The notes: generated from the letters alone by a model not told the origin. Shown: positions 49,792 to 59,089, counted from the stretch's first letter. The stretch: 64,000 bases of DNA from UBA4844 sp050943255 (GCA_050943255.1 JBMNOV010000004.1:1-64000); one strand, 5' to 3'. Made by a program: numbers and translations.

Positions 49792-50568
49792 TTATAACCC
49801 TTTGGCTTTAGCTTCTTCCCAAATGATATCCAGCTCCTCAAGGCTCATATCCTTAAATTCCCTATTGCTCTCTTTCACTTGTTTTTCAATATAGTTAAAC
49901 CTACGGGAAAATTTATCATTAGCTGCCTGTAGCGCTTGTTCTGGTTCAATGTTTCTGAAGCGGGCAATATTAACCAGGGCAAATAGGATATCTCCAAACT
50001 CCTCTTTCTCCTCGGACTTATTCACAGCCTGTCCCCATTCTTCCACCTCTTCTTTGAACTTTTCCACAGCACCTTTTACAGAGGGCCAATCAAACCCAAC
50101 CCGAGCTGCTTTCTCCTGAACTTTTTCTGCCCGCATTAAGGCTGGCAAAAACTTAGGAATTCCCTCCAGGAGGTTCTCCTTGCCTTCTCTCTTTTTATAA
50201 CCTTCCCATACTTCCATAACATCTTCACCGCTATGAAGTGGCTTGGCATCTCCAAACACATGAGGATGGCGATTAATCATTTTTTGGCTTACACCGGCAG
50301 CGACATCATAAAAATCAAACTGGCCTTCCTGCTGGGCCAAGTTAGCGTGAAACACGATCTGCAGCAACAAGTCTCCCAGCTCATCCCGCAGTTTATTCAT
50401 ATCCCTTTCTTTAATAGCTTCGATTACTTCGTAACTTTCCTCAATCAGATAACGTATCAGCGATTCATGGGTCTGCTCTCTATCCCAAGGGCAACCCTGC
50501 GGCCCTAAAAGCCTGTCCATTACTTCGATAAGTTCCTCTATTGCCTTAGCCTTATTAGCAGTACTCAT
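49792..50568 (-). CDS. mazG: Nucleoside triphosphate pyrophosphohydrolase MazG
   Basis: MazG of 258 aa hydrolyses NTPs to NMP and pyrophosphate, protecting against aberrant nucleotides. Two MazG repeats are seen: first LIRYLIEESYEVIEAIKERD followed by KLRDELGDLLLQIVFHANLA; second KFKEEVEEWGQAVNKSEEKE followed by EFGDILFALVNIARF. The Glu and Asp ligands of the Mg site are kept. The Bacillus equivalent YabN carries an N-terminal tetrapyrrole-methylase domain that is absent here. GGGGG lies 8 nt before the ATG. It lies between spoVB and rqcP as in Bacillus. Confidence 0.94.
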   Translation of the reverse strand: MSTANKAKAIEELIEVMDRLLGPQGCPWDREQTHESLIRYLIEESYEVIEAIKERDMNKLRDELGDLLLQIVFHANLAQQEGQFDFYDVAAGVSQKMINRHPHVFGDAKPLHSGEDVMEVWEGYKKREGKENLLEGIPKFLPALMRAEKVQEKAARVGFDWPSVKGAVEKFKEEVEEWGQAVNKSEEKEEFGDILFALVNIARFRNIEPEQALQAANDKFSRRFNYIEKQVKESNREFKDMSLEELDIIWEEAKAKGL

Positions 50569-50633
50569 GGTTAAACCCCCATTATCTAATTATAAAATCA
50601 CCCGGTTGTACACGAATAGTATTTGTGCGCATA

Positions 50634-52184
50634 TTAATTCTTAGTTATCCTTCTTATCATATTAATGTCCAATTCCCTTATTAAAAAGAGCAGTAAGCCG
50701 TAAATTGCCACGCCAATAGTAATAGCTAACAAAGTTGCGATATGCGAATGGATATCTACACCTACCAGGCTCTGATAAGCATACTTTACCCCAATAGCCA
50801 TGACAATAGTTACCACTCCTATTTTAGATAAATGCACTTTTTCGTAAACTATTCCCGTCAATTTCTTCAGATAGATAATATTAAGTAATGACCCGATTAA
50901 GAAAGCAGTAACGGTCCCTAATGCCGCCCCTTGTATATTCAGCATAGGTATACTAGTAAGACTATAATTAAAAATGACTTTAAATATACCGGTTGTTATA
51001 AGATTCCGCATCGCTATTTCAGGGTAGCCAATACCCTGTAAACCTGCGCTGGAAAGCTGAAAAGCCGCCAGGGCAATACAGGAAAATGCCAGGGGCTCCA
51101 GGGGCAGGCCGGCTTCAGGGGTAGCATAAAGCAAGTCACAGACCTGGTAGGCCAGAATAAATAAACCTGCTGCACACGGGAAGGAAATAATCATCCCAGC
51201 ACGAAAGCCGTAATTAATATGTGAATTTAACCGGCTTTGATCCTTTAAAGCCAGGGCTTCCGATACTGCTGGTACCAAGCTGGTAGCTATGGAAATCGTA
51301 AAGATTGTGGGTAGGCTGATTAATACAGCTGCCATGCCAGATAGCTGACCGTATAAAGCTGTAGCCTGAGCAGTGGTGTAACCTATAGCCATTAGGCGCC
51401 CCGGAACAATAATGGCATCTAACATCTGTACCAATGGTAATACTACCGCTCCAAAAGAAACTGGTACAGCCAGCCTTACCATTTCCTGAGCCAGTTGTAC
51501 TGAGCTGGCACCCGAATATTTCAAGGCCTTTCCGCTTTTCTTATTTTTCGAGCGGAAGCTTAAGTAATAAATACTTAGTACAATCAGGCCAATTATTCCC
51601 CCTACCACAGCTCCAAAGGTAGCACCAGCAGCTGAATACTCCAAACCGCGGGGAAAAAGCATAAATGCCAGAATAAGGACTGCAGCTACCCGAAAAAATT
51701 GTTCAAGTACCTGAGATACAGCAGTGGGCAGCATAGACTGGTGTCCCTGAAAATAACCTCGAAATACTGACATAAGGCCCGATAAAAAAATCGCTGGGGC
51801 TACTGCTAATATAGGGTAATAGGCGCGGGGTTCCTTTAATACATTGTTAGCTAAAAAGTGAGCTGATTGCATTACTAGTAAGGACAAAAAGATTCCGAAA
51901 ATAAAAAGTATTATTAGCGATACCCGGAATATCTTACGGCTATCACCGGAATAACCTTCTGTTTCTTTACGTGATACCAGAACCGATATGGCAACTGGAA
52001 CTCCTGAAGTAGCCAGAGCTAGTATAGTTGTATAGATAGGATAAGCCATTTGATATAACCCCATCCCTTCACCACCCAATAAACGGGCCAGGGGGATGCG
52101 ATAAACCGCACCAAGTAATTTACTAATGGCTCCAGCAATACTTAAGATTAAAGCTCCCCGGAGAAAGTGTTTCTTATTCTCCAT
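50634..52184 (-). CDS. spoVB: Polysaccharide/lipid flippase, SpoVB family
   Basis: MOP-superfamily transporter of 516 aa with about 14 membrane helices. The start is characteristic: LRGALILSIAGAISKLLGAV, YRIPLARLLGGEGMGLYQMA, YPIYTTILALATSGVPVAIS. Bacillus SpoVB supports cortex peptidoglycan synthesis in the mother cell, and relatives flip lipid II or other lipid-linked glycans. AAGGGGAG lies 6 nt before the ATG. It lies between spoVT and mazG, the place of spoVB-family yabM in Bacillus, so it could equally be called YabM; a role in vegetative wall synthesis is possible. Confidence 0.85.
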   Translation of the reverse strand: MENKKHFLRGALILSIAGAISKLLGAVYRIPLARLLGGEGMGLYQMAYPIYTTILALATSGVPVAISVLVSRKETEGYSGDSRKIFRVSLIILFIFGIFLSLLVMQSAHFLANNVLKEPRAYYPILAVAPAIFLSGLMSVFRGYFQGHQSMLPTAVSQVLEQFFRVAAVLILAFMLFPRGLEYSAAGATFGAVVGGIIGLIVLSIYYLSFRSKNKKSGKALKYSGASSVQLAQEMVRLAVPVSFGAVVLPLVQMLDAIIVPGRLMAIGYTTAQATALYGQLSGMAAVLISLPTIFTISIATSLVPAVSEALALKDQSRLNSHINYGFRAGMIISFPCAAGLFILAYQVCDLLYATPEAGLPLEPLAFSCIALAAFQLSSAGLQGIGYPEIAMRNLITTGIFKVIFNYSLTSIPMLNIQGAALGTVTAFLIGSLLNIIYLKKLTGIVYEKVHLSKIGVVTIVMAIGVKYAYQSLVGVDIHSHIATLLAITIGVAIYGLLLFLIRELDINMIRRITKN

Positions 52185-52213
52185 ATTATTCTCCCCTTTG
52201 TTTCGTGAGCTAT

Positions 52214-52222
52214 ATTATAGCA
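52214..52222 (-). promoter_or_regulatory. Extended -10 promoter of spoVB
   Basis: Minus-strand TGCTATAAT (52214-52222), a perfect extended -10, about 30 nt before the spoVB start. The -35 is poor. Confidence 0.5.
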
Positions 52223-52512
52223 TACGACTATATGTTAAGAGTAAACAAGTAGATTCCTTAAGCCAAACCCCTTTAATATTAAAATTTTTATCCAAACATT
52301 AGTAGTATAAATTATAGCCAGAGCCACATACCTAATACAGGGCTATTGATACCAGCAACGTGTCGGTTAGCAGAAGTCTCTATTAATCCTTTGTATTCCC
52401 CTTAATTTTTTTATTTCTAACCCTTATAAGATTAAGGAGTCCATCTTAATCTTCGAATATTTACTCTAATACATGTTTAAAACTTTTGACCGGGAAAATC
52501 AATTATTGATCC

Positions 52513-52552
52513 ATAAAAAAAGCGATCTTATCTAGCATAATAAGACCGCCTT
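52513..52552 (-). terminator. Rho-independent terminator after spoVT
   Basis: Ten-pair stem with one G-T wobble (52522-52531 with 52540-52549; minus-strand GCGGTCTTAT/ATAAGATCGC), 8-nt loop, followed by seven T on the minus strand. Confidence 0.85.
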
Positions 52553-52566
52553 ATTATAACCCCTTA

Positions 52567-53130
52567 TTACTGTTCCATTTGTTTAGCTAAAAAACCAGCA
52601 GCGGTTTCAGCTAATTTAACCTCCATATCTCCAAGTTTTACTCCCGCGTCCTTGCTGACGATGATAACAGCACCAATCGGGTCTCCTTGGGTAATTATAG
52701 GTGCAATAACTTGAGCTTTAATAGTATACTCCCTATCATCATTTTGGATTACATACATGCTGTCATCACCTGCAGGTTGCAAGTCATTCATGACCAGTGT
52801 TGTTCTTTCCTCAAGCGCTCTTTCTACAGCGGGGCCTATGGGCTTGCTTAAAAATTCTCTTTTGTTAGCACCTGCTAAAGCTATTACGACATCCCGGTCA
52901 GCTATCATGGAAATATGACCTATAGTCTCATGCAATGAATCAGCATATTCTTTAGCAAAATCCCCCAGCTCTCCAATGGGAGAATATTTCTTTAATATAA
53001 CTTCCCCTTCCCGGTCAACAAAGATTTCCAGAGGGTCCCCCTCGCGTATGCGTAAAGTTCTGCGTATCTCCTTAGGGATAACGACTCTTCCCAGGTCGTC
53101 AATGCGGCGTACGATTCCTGTTGCTTTCAT
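52567..53130 (-). CDS. spoVT: Stage V sporulation protein T
   Basis: Forespore transcription regulator of 187 aa. The N-terminal AbrB-type swapped-hairpin DNA-binding domain covers residues 1-50 (TGIVRRIDDLGRVVIPKEIR, RTLRIREGDPLEIFVDREGE). A linker leads to a C-terminal GAF-like domain (about 60-185) that ends IVSKDAGVKLGDMEVKLAET. SpoVT adjusts sigma-G genes, including germination receptors in Bacillus. AAAGGAGG lies 9 nt before the ATG. A sigma-G type promoter lies just upstream, and a strong terminator follows. It is divergent from the ger operon it may regulate. Confidence 0.95.
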   Translation of the reverse strand: MKATGIVRRIDDLGRVVIPKEIRRTLRIREGDPLEIFVDREGEVILKKYSPIGELGDFAKEYADSLHETIGHISMIADRDVVIALAGANKREFLSKPIGPAVERALEERTTLVMNDLQPAGDDSMYVIQNDDREYTIKAQVIAPIITQGDPIGAVIIVSKDAGVKLGDMEVKLAETAAGFLAKQMEQ

Positions 53131-53437
53131 TTATTATTATCCCTCCTTTTGAAAACTTGACTTTCTAAAACCTAATACTTTTTTATATCTCAGTGATAGT
53201 ATATAACTCAAAATACCCTTTTATTCACTTTTTACCATCAAAGTATGAAAATTTTTATCATCACCGGTAATAAGAATTATCCCTTCCTTTCTAACCCATT
53301 TTCTATAATTTTGCCCGGCTAGCTTAATATAATACATTTATTTTTTTATCAAACTTAGGCTTCTAAGGAATTTTTATAATATATTTCCCGTTTCAGGTCA
53401 AACTAAAGACATCAAATATTAAAGAGGCTTTAGTAAT
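53131..53437. other. Divergent intergenic region between spoVT and the ger operon
   Basis: A 307-bp AT-rich gap. It holds the spoVT sigma-G promoter on the minus strand. A promoter for the plus-strand ger operon must also be here, but no pair matched sigma-A or sigma-G consensus well enough to call. Confidence 0.6.
53197..53227 (-). promoter_or_regulatory. Sigma-G type promoter of spoVT
   Basis: Minus-strand TGAATA (53222-53227) and TATACTA (53197-53203) with an 18-bp spacer. The sigma-G consensus is TGAATA-like, 17-18 bp, CATACTA-like. Bacillus spoVT is also made by sigma-G. Confidence 0.65.
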
Positions 53438-54574
53438 ATGAGTAAAATTAGCCAATTTCAAATATACTGTATGTTAATGATACTCTCTCTATCTCTGGGT
53501 TTCCTGATAACTCCCAAGCTGCTTACGGAACAACTAGGCAATAATGCATGGCTGGCAGTATTAGCTGCCTTAATACCCGCAAGCTTATTGATATATGTCT
53601 ATGTTGCTATCATTAAAAAAAGCTACCAGCCTTTTCCCTTGCTGTTAGAAGATCACCTGGGAGTTAAACTTGGCAAGGTGGTTGGTTTTCTTTATATATT
53701 TTTCTTTTTCTTTACTACTAGCTGGGCTACCCGTACTTTTATCGATTTTATCGAAAGCCATGTTCTGCCTGGTACACCTATCAGCATTTTTGTTGGTAGT
53801 ATGCTCTTTATTAGTTTCCTTGGGGTGAAATCGGGTTTGGCCGGCATGGCCCGTATGGCGGAAATAATAGTATATATTGCGATGCCCTTCACTTTCCTAA
53901 TATTGTTATTGACCTTATTGAATAACCCGTATTTTCATAATCTAGCGCCTTTCGGCGCCAATATGGACTATTATAGTTTTTCCCGCGCTATACTGGATTC
54001 CTTACTAGGCTTACTTACCATTTTCCCAGTTCTTACCCTGGCCTTTTACTCTGCCCAGCCTCAGAACCTGGCTAAAACCATGTTTATAGTTATTTTGTCT
54101 TATATTCTGATTTTAACTTTAACCACCTTGACAACTATTATAGTTTTAGGAGGGCAATTTACTAATTATTTTTATTTTCCCACTTTTGTGGCAGTACGTA
54201 TGATAAACTTAGGAGAATTTATTCAAAATATTGATATTATCTTTATTGGAATTTGGGTAATGGGTATTTTCGGCAGAATAGCCCTTAGCTGGTTTATGAT
54301 CTGTTATACCGCTAAAGGAGTTTTTAACCTACCTGATTACCGCTTTCTGGCTGCCCCTACCGCATTAATTATCGGGTTTACCTCTATTCAACTTAGTCCT
54401 AATATAGTGGAGCTAACCCAAATAATCACAGCATATGTAGTGCCTTTGTTATATTTTGCCTTTTTATTACTGGTTCCTCTGCTTTTATTTGTTATTACCA
54501 TGTTTAAAGCCCCAGTAAAACAAAATTCAGAAATTGGCGAAACCGGACAAATACAGGAAACTTCAGCAAAATAG
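53438..54574 (+). CDS. Spore germination receptor B subunit (GerAB family)
   Basis: Membrane transporter-like protein of 378 aa with ten helices, of the amino-acid/polyamine/organocation superfamily subgroup GerAB. Bacillus B subunits bind the germinant in the spore inner membrane. The start (SQFQIYCMLMILSLSLGFLI) and YIAMPFTFLILLLTLLNNPY, then PVLTLAFYSAQPQNLAKTMF are typical. AAAGAGG lies 9 nt before the ATG. It is first in the plus-strand seven-gene unit; the A-subunit gene follows by 34 bp. The short charged tail after the last helix is not conserved. Confidence 0.88.
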   Translation: MSKISQFQIYCMLMILSLSLGFLITPKLLTEQLGNNAWLAVLAALIPASLLIYVYVAIIKKSYQPFPLLLEDHLGVKLGKVVGFLYIFFFFFTTSWATRTFIDFIESHVLPGTPISIFVGSMLFISFLGVKSGLAGMARMAEIIVYIAMPFTFLILLLTLLNNPYFHNLAPFGANMDYYSFSRAILDSLLGLLTIFPVLTLAFYSAQPQNLAKTMFIVILSYILILTLTTLTTIIVLGGQFTNYFYFPTFVAVRMINLGEFIQNIDIIFIGIWVMGIFGRIALSWFMICYTAKGVFNLPDYRFLAAPTALIIGFTSIQLSPNIVELTQIITAYVVPLLYFAFLLLVPLLLFVITMFKAPVKQNSEIGETGQIQETSAK

Positions 54575-54608
54575 CTTACTAAATAATTTTTAATTTAAGG
54601 AGACGGCT

Positions 54609-56171
54609 ATGCGCTACATAGAAAGAAAAAAACAAGGTATCCCGAAAAAGCCGGAGAAAGCTACATCTAAACCTTTATCTTCTGCTATTGATGAGAATAA
54701 AAATGTTTTGCAAGATCTGTTGAATAACTGCTCTGATGCCGTTTTGCGCGAATTTAAGATCGGCACTACATCTTTCACCCGAGGGCTGGTAGTTTATTTT
54801 GACGGTCTGGTTCTTCGGCAACAGTTAGATGAATATGTTATGAAACCTATTCTCTTGGAGTTAGAGATGATCCAAAACCCTGCCAGTGTGCTCGAACAAC
54901 CTGAACTGCTTCAGACCCTGGAAGAACGAATAATAGCTGTAAGTGAACTGAAAAAAATTACCAGCTTCGAAGAAGTTATCCGCCACATTAGTTCCGGAGA
55001 TAGTGTATTATTAATTGACGGCGATAACCGGGGTCTAGCTATTGCTACCCGGGGCTGGGCAGCCCGGTCAATCAGCGCGCCGGAAAATGAACAGGTGGTA
55101 TACGGCCCTAAAGAAGGCTTTGTGGAAACCCTGCGTTTCAATACAGCCTTAATGCGGCGCCGCATCAAATCAGAGCATTTTAAAATTGAAAGTATGGTTT
55201 TAGGAAGAATTACCAAGACCGATGTTGCTTTTTGTTATATAGATAATATTGCCCCCCCGCAACTGGTAAATGAAATCCGTAAACGTCTGCAGGAGATTGA
55301 CATTGACGCGGTTTTGGACACCAATTATATTCTAGAGCTTATTATGGATCATAAATCAACTATTTTTACCCAGGCGGAATACACGGAAAAATCAGACCGG
55401 GCGGTAGCCCATATGTTAGAAGGAAGAATATGTATAATGGTGGACGGCTCCCCCATGGCTCTGGTACTCCCGGTAAATTTTCCCCGTTATTGGATTTCTT
55501 CGGAAGATTATTATACCCATTATATTCCGGCATCCCTTTTTCGCCTGGGACGCGTAGCAAGTTTCATTATAGCTTTAACCTTGCCGGCTCTTTATGTAGC
55601 GGTTATAAGCTATCATCATGAAATGGTTCCTACTTCATTGTTTTTAACTATTGCCGCTTCCCGGCAGGGGGTACCTTTTCCCTCATATATTGAGGCCTTT
55701 TTTATGGAGCTAACCTTTGAAATGCTGCGTGAAGCCGGACTGCGCCTGCCCCGGGCGGTAGGTCCAGCGGTAAGCATAGTAGGTGCACTTATTATTGGGG
55801 ATGCTGCTGTAAGGGCAGGTCTAGTTTCAACTCCTATGGTGGTAATAGTAGCTTTTACCGGTATCGCTTCCTTTGTTTCACCTTCTTATAATGCCTCTAT
55901 AATCATCCGCATGGCCCGTTTTGTCTTTCTAGCGGCAGCAGCCTTGCTTGGTTTTCTTGGCATAATAATAGTACTAGTAATAATGCTAATCCATATGGTC
56001 TCTTTATCTTCTTTCGGGACACCCTACTTGGCCCCGCTCGCTCCCCTGAATACCTCGGAAGTTACCGATGTCCTGCTGCGCCGTCCCTGGTTTAAGATGA
56101 AGCAGCGCCCTTATATGGAAGGAATGGAAAACCAAGTACGTCAGAAAGTTCCGGATAAGGAGTCTAACTGA
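54609..56171 (+). CDS. Spore germination receptor A subunit (GerAA family)
   Basis: GerAA-type protein of 520 aa, thought to form the ion-conducting oligomer of germinant receptors in the spore inner membrane. The soluble N-terminal part (residues about 30-290) contains EVIRHISSGDSVLLIDGDNR and VYGPKEGFVETLRFNTALMR, followed by DVAFCYIDNIAPPQLVNEIR. The membrane part (about 300-480) has FRLGRVASFIIALTLPALYV, AAFTG-like loops and the conserved FLELTFEMLREAGLRLPRAV-type segment (MELTFEMLREAGLRLPRA). AAGGAG precedes the ATG. It is the only A subunit in the operon, shared by two B and two C subunits. Confidence 0.93.
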   Translation: MRYIERKKQGIPKKPEKATSKPLSSAIDENKNVLQDLLNNCSDAVLREFKIGTTSFTRGLVVYFDGLVLRQQLDEYVMKPILLELEMIQNPASVLEQPELLQTLEERIIAVSELKKITSFEEVIRHISSGDSVLLIDGDNRGLAIATRGWAARSISAPENEQVVYGPKEGFVETLRFNTALMRRRIKSEHFKIESMVLGRITKTDVAFCYIDNIAPPQLVNEIRKRLQEIDIDAVLDTNYILELIMDHKSTIFTQAEYTEKSDRAVAHMLEGRICIMVDGSPMALVLPVNFPRYWISSEDYYTHYIPASLFRLGRVASFIIALTLPALYVAVISYHHEMVPTSLFLTIAASRQGVPFPSYIEAFFMELTFEMLREAGLRLPRAVGPAVSIVGALIIGDAAVRAGLVSTPMVVIVAFTGIASFVSPSYNASIIIRMARFVFLAAAALLGFLGIIIVLVIMLIHMVSLSSFGTPYLAPLAPLNTSEVTDVLLRRPWFKMKQRPYMEGMENQVRQKVPDKESN

Positions 56172-56173
56172 AG

Positions 56174-57313
56174 ATGAGACAATACTTTCTTATTATGCTT
56201 GTACTAACATTTGTATGGACAATGGTTGGCTGTCAGACCCAGGAAGTTACTGATATTGCTTCTGCCCTGGGTATAGGCTTAGACTTAAATGAGGAAAAAA
56301 TAAGCCTAAGTGTACAGCTAGCTAAACCAATAAACCCGCAACAATCACAAGAAAACCCCTCATTAATTGCCTTAGCTACGGGCGCTACTGCCAGTGAAGC
56401 CGGTCGTAATTTATCCTTAAGGCTCCCGCGGAAGACCTTATGGTCTCATGCCAATTTACTGCTATTAGGAGAAAACCTGGCTAAACAAGACCTGGGACTT
56501 GTTATGGATATGCTTGTCCGTAATATTGATATAAGGAAAAGTTCTCTCATGTATATTACCAAAGGGTATACCCCCCAGGAAATAATGCAAGCTGAAACAC
56601 CGCTAGTGCAATATTCTGCCCTGGGCCTGCAAGACTTAATGCAGACTCAGGAGCAGCAACTGGGCATTTTTGTCCCCCTTAATCTGGGTGAATTTATTCA
56701 AAGGCTCAGTACCCCGGGGACAGACCCCCTGGTTCCCCAGGTAACCCTGGAAAAGCAAGGAGATAAAATGGTCCCCACCCTTAAAGGTGCTGCTGCCTTC
56801 AGGGGACGAAAAATGGTAGGAAGCCTTAATGAAGACGAGGTCCGGGGCTATCGCTTTTTACTTCCGGGATCAAAGAAAGGGGGGATATTAATTGTCCCTT
56901 CCCCGGTAAACCCTGAAAGAACCATAACCCTGGAAATTACCCGTTTTCAGTCCAAAAGCCAGGCAATTGTATCTGGTGATAGTATCCGTATGCAGGTTGA
57001 AATAGATGTTGAAGGTAATTTCTATGATCATAATTCCCCTGGTCAGGTACTAACTCCAGAGCATTTAAAAACTATAGAGAAATTAGCCAATAAAGAAATT
57101 ATGCGCCAGTGTAATGCCAGTATAGCCCGAGCCCAGGATTTAAAAAGTGATATTTTTGGCTGGGGCCGGCAAGTAGAAATTAGCTCTCCGCAAACCTTTA
57201 AAAAATTAGTACCTGACTGGGACGAGATATTTTCAGAAATAAAGGCAGAAATAAAGGTGAACTATTCCCTACGTCGGACTTATCTGGCTGATCGCAACTT
57301 CACGTTTCGATAG
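56174..57313 (+). CDS. Spore germination receptor C subunit lipoprotein (GerAC family), first copy
   Basis: Lipoprotein of 379 aa. The signal peptide ends in a lipobox (VWTMVGC, Cys near residue 20). Family segments are DIASALGIGLDLNEEKISLS, EAGRNLSLRLPRKTLWSHAN and the C-terminal EIMRQCNASIARAQDLKSDI followed by FGWGRQ. It starts 2 nt after the A-subunit stop, with AAGGAG 11 nt before the ATG. A related copy lies at 57620-58786; the two share the RNLSL-LP-LWSHA block and domain order, so one is likely a duplicate. Anchored on the outer face of the spore inner membrane. Confidence 0.92.
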   Translation: MRQYFLIMLVLTFVWTMVGCQTQEVTDIASALGIGLDLNEEKISLSVQLAKPINPQQSQENPSLIALATGATASEAGRNLSLRLPRKTLWSHANLLLLGENLAKQDLGLVMDMLVRNIDIRKSSLMYITKGYTPQEIMQAETPLVQYSALGLQDLMQTQEQQLGIFVPLNLGEFIQRLSTPGTDPLVPQVTLEKQGDKMVPTLKGAAAFRGRKMVGSLNEDEVRGYRFLLPGSKKGGILIVPSPVNPERTITLEITRFQSKSQAIVSGDSIRMQVEIDVEGNFYDHNSPGQVLTPEHLKTIEKLANKEIMRQCNASIARAQDLKSDIFGWGRQVEISSPQTFKKLVPDWDEIFSEIKAEIKVNYSLRRTYLADRNFTFR

Positions 57314-57384
57314 TTTTATTAACCTTTGATCTAAGACTATAGAGTGCTAATAGTCGGGAGATTACATTTTAGGAGGTAGCCCAA

Positions 57385-57627
57385 ATGCTTGCGGTTCTTA
57401 TCAGCCTTTTTATTATAATAATTGCCCTTGAGGTCCCGGGGTTGCTGCGCCATGGCCAGTACCGGTCCTTACTGGTTTTTTCCGGGTTCTATATATTAGG
57501 GGTATACTTGGCTTTGGCACAATTTTACGGCTGGCCTAACTATAACCCCTTTTATGCCTTGGGCAACCTTTTGGGACAAATGCTGGGCATAGCAGCCCCG
57601 GTTCTGGCGGGGTGGGTCTGTGTATAA
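57385..57627 (+). CDS. Small membrane protein of the ger operon, first copy
   Basis: An 80-aa protein with two to three membrane segments: LAVLISLFIIIIALEVPGLL (residues 2-21), LLVFSGFYILGVYLALAQFY and LLGQMLGIAAPVLAGWVCV. AGGAGG lies before the ATG. The stop overlaps the start of the second C-subunit gene (GTGTATAA), so translation is coupled. It resembles the 78-aa protein at 58834-59070 in length, LE-x-PG motif, topology and place after a C subunit. Small two-helix D subunits that tune receptors are known in Bacillus; analogy is inference. Confidence 0.8.
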   Translation: MLAVLISLFIIIIALEVPGLLRHGQYRSLLVFSGFYILGVYLALAQFYGWPNYNPFYALGNLLGQMLGIAAPVLAGWVCV

Positions 57628-58786
57628 ATATCTGGTTTTACCCCTTATTCTTGTTACCCTCTTCACCAACTGCGGCTGCTGGAACCGGCTAGAAGTCGAA
57701 AAGGCTGTGGTAGTATCCGGCCTGGGAGTACAGCTCTTGGAAGATGGGAACATGCGCTATGCCTTACGGGTTGAGATGCCCCGAATTTCCCCGGAAGGAC
57801 AATTTATGCCCCCTCAAGGTATAGTAATAACAGCTACTGGTAAAAACATGACTCACGCTGCCCGTAATTTAAGCTTGTTTCTGCCCCACATTCCACTATG
57901 GAGCCATGCCAGCAGCCTGGTCCTCGGGGAGAACTTAGCCCGTAGTGATCTATCACATATTACCGATGTCTTTATCCGCAACCGTAATGTACGAATGGAT
58001 ACCGATATATTTATAACTCATAAGGTGACACCTTATGAACTCTATTCAATTGTTGATCCCCTAACTGGTACCTCTGCCCGTAACCTGCCTGATCTTGTGC
58101 GTGATCAGGAGTTTATCCTGGGGCAATATGTTCCCACCACCTTGTTCCAGATGCTTTATAAGCTAGCCACCCCTGGTGTAGACTTGGTAGTACCTATGCT
58201 AACCGCGGCAACATCGGGAAATAATAAAACCATCCAGCTAGCTGGTTTAGCTGTATTTAAAGGCCCCCGGATGGTAGGCTCTCTGAATGAGATGGAAAGC
58301 CGAGGCTATCGCTGGCTTAACCCGGATAAAAATGTCGGGGGGATGGTAGCTGTGGATATGCCTGCCGGCCAAGGGCGGGTTAACTTTGAGGTGGTTACCT
58401 TTTATGCTAAACAGTCCCCCCGCCTGAAGGATGGAAGGTTAATTATGGATATAAAAGTACAGGCATACCTTAATTTCTTTGAACAGCAGGGTACTGCCGA
58501 CCTGGTTGGTTTGTACCAGCGTCGGCAGTTGGAGGCTGCTGCTGCTCAACAAATAGAAAAAGAAATCTGGTCTTGTATTAAAAAATCTCAGCGCTTAAAT
58601 AGCGATATTTTGGGTTGGGGGCTTAATATTTCTAAGTATCTGCCCGCAGAGTGGAAGAATATCCAGAATAAATGGGAAGAGCTTTATTCGCAAACGGCAG
58701 CCTGTATAAATGTTAATTGCCAGGTAGATCGGATTTATACTAGTACAAACTCATTTAAGTTTGATAGAATACCGCCATTTCCCTAG
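57620..58786 (+). CDS. Spore germination receptor C subunit lipoprotein (GerAC family), second copy
   Basis: Lipoprotein of 388 aa with signal peptide and lipobox (LFTNCGCWNRLEVEKAVVV; lipid-modified Cys near residue 20). It has the GerAC pattern: VVSGLGVQLLEDGNMRYALR, HAARNLSLFLPHIPLWSHAS, and the C-terminal QIEKEIWSCIKKSQRLNSDI followed by LGWG. Starts with GTG 57620, GGGGTGG upstream, overlapping the previous small gene. Paralogue of 56174-57313 with clear divergence. Two C subunits for one A subunit is unusual. Confidence 0.92.
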   Translation: MYKYLVLPLILVTLFTNCGCWNRLEVEKAVVVSGLGVQLLEDGNMRYALRVEMPRISPEGQFMPPQGIVITATGKNMTHAARNLSLFLPHIPLWSHASSLVLGENLARSDLSHITDVFIRNRNVRMDTDIFITHKVTPYELYSIVDPLTGTSARNLPDLVRDQEFILGQYVPTTLFQMLYKLATPGVDLVVPMLTAATSGNNKTIQLAGLAVFKGPRMVGSLNEMESRGYRWLNPDKNVGGMVAVDMPAGQGRVNFEVVTFYAKQSPRLKDGRLIMDIKVQAYLNFFEQQGTADLVGLYQRRQLEAAAAQQIEKEIWSCIKKSQRLNSDILGWGLNISKYLPAEWKNIQNKWEELYSQTAACINVNCQVDRIYTSTNSFKFDRIPPFP

Positions 58787-58833
58787 TATTTACTGCAGGC
58801 ACAGGCAGCTATAAGCAATATAGGAGGCATAAT

Positions 58834-59070
58834 ATGCTGAAGTTAATGCTGGTTTTTTTACTTGCTATTTTTATACTGGAAGCCCCGGGGGTAATGAAAA
58901 GGAAACAATGGAGAGAAATTGCGGTAATATCACTTTTTATTCTCCTAGCAGTTACCTACGGTCTTGATTACGCCCTGCAGCTTTACCTGATGCCTAACCC
59001 CAAAGAATTGATATATACCCTTTATCCCCTGACCCAACAGTTTTGGTCTTTTTTTAACATTAGCCAATAA
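58834..59070 (+). CDS. Small membrane protein of the ger operon, second copy
   Basis: A 78-aa protein with two membrane segments (LKLMLVFLLAIFILEAPGVM and EIAVISLFILLAVTYGLDYA) and a third weak one near the C-terminus. TAGGAGG precedes the ATG. It shares LE-x-PG after the first helix, a basic turn (KRKQWRE versus RHGQYRS) and overall size with the 80-aa protein at 57385. It follows the second C subunit by 47 bp, as the first copy follows the first C subunit. The C-small module seems duplicated as a unit. Confidence 0.8.
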   Translation: MLKLMLVFLLAIFILEAPGVMKRKQWREIAVISLFILLAVTYGLDYALQLYLMPNPKELIYTLYPLTQQFWSFFNISQ

Positions 59071-59089
59071 ATGTCTAAGGAGTGGTTTT

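Larger units (their letters stand above)
52185..52566. other. Intergenic region between spoVB and spoVT
   Basis: AT-rich 382-bp gap. It contains the spoVB extended -10 promoter near its left end, a 9-bp perfect inverted repeat (52428-52436 with 52445-52453, AAGATTAAG) of unknown role, and the spoVT terminator at its right end. No ORF was seen. Confidence 0.6.

Noticed and set aside
49700..49894. Plus-strand frame of 64 codons at the mazG end
   Set aside because: More than half is antisense to mazG, and there is no ribosome site or family resemblance.
50018..50034. TTATTCACA DnaA-box-like 9-mer in mazG
   Set aside because: Single imperfect site inside a coding region; not counted with the phased cluster at 48164-48195.
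53300..53437. Promoter for the ger operon
   Set aside because: Several TATAAT-like runs occur in AT-rich sequence, but no -35/-10 pair fits sigma-A or sigma-G spacing well enough.
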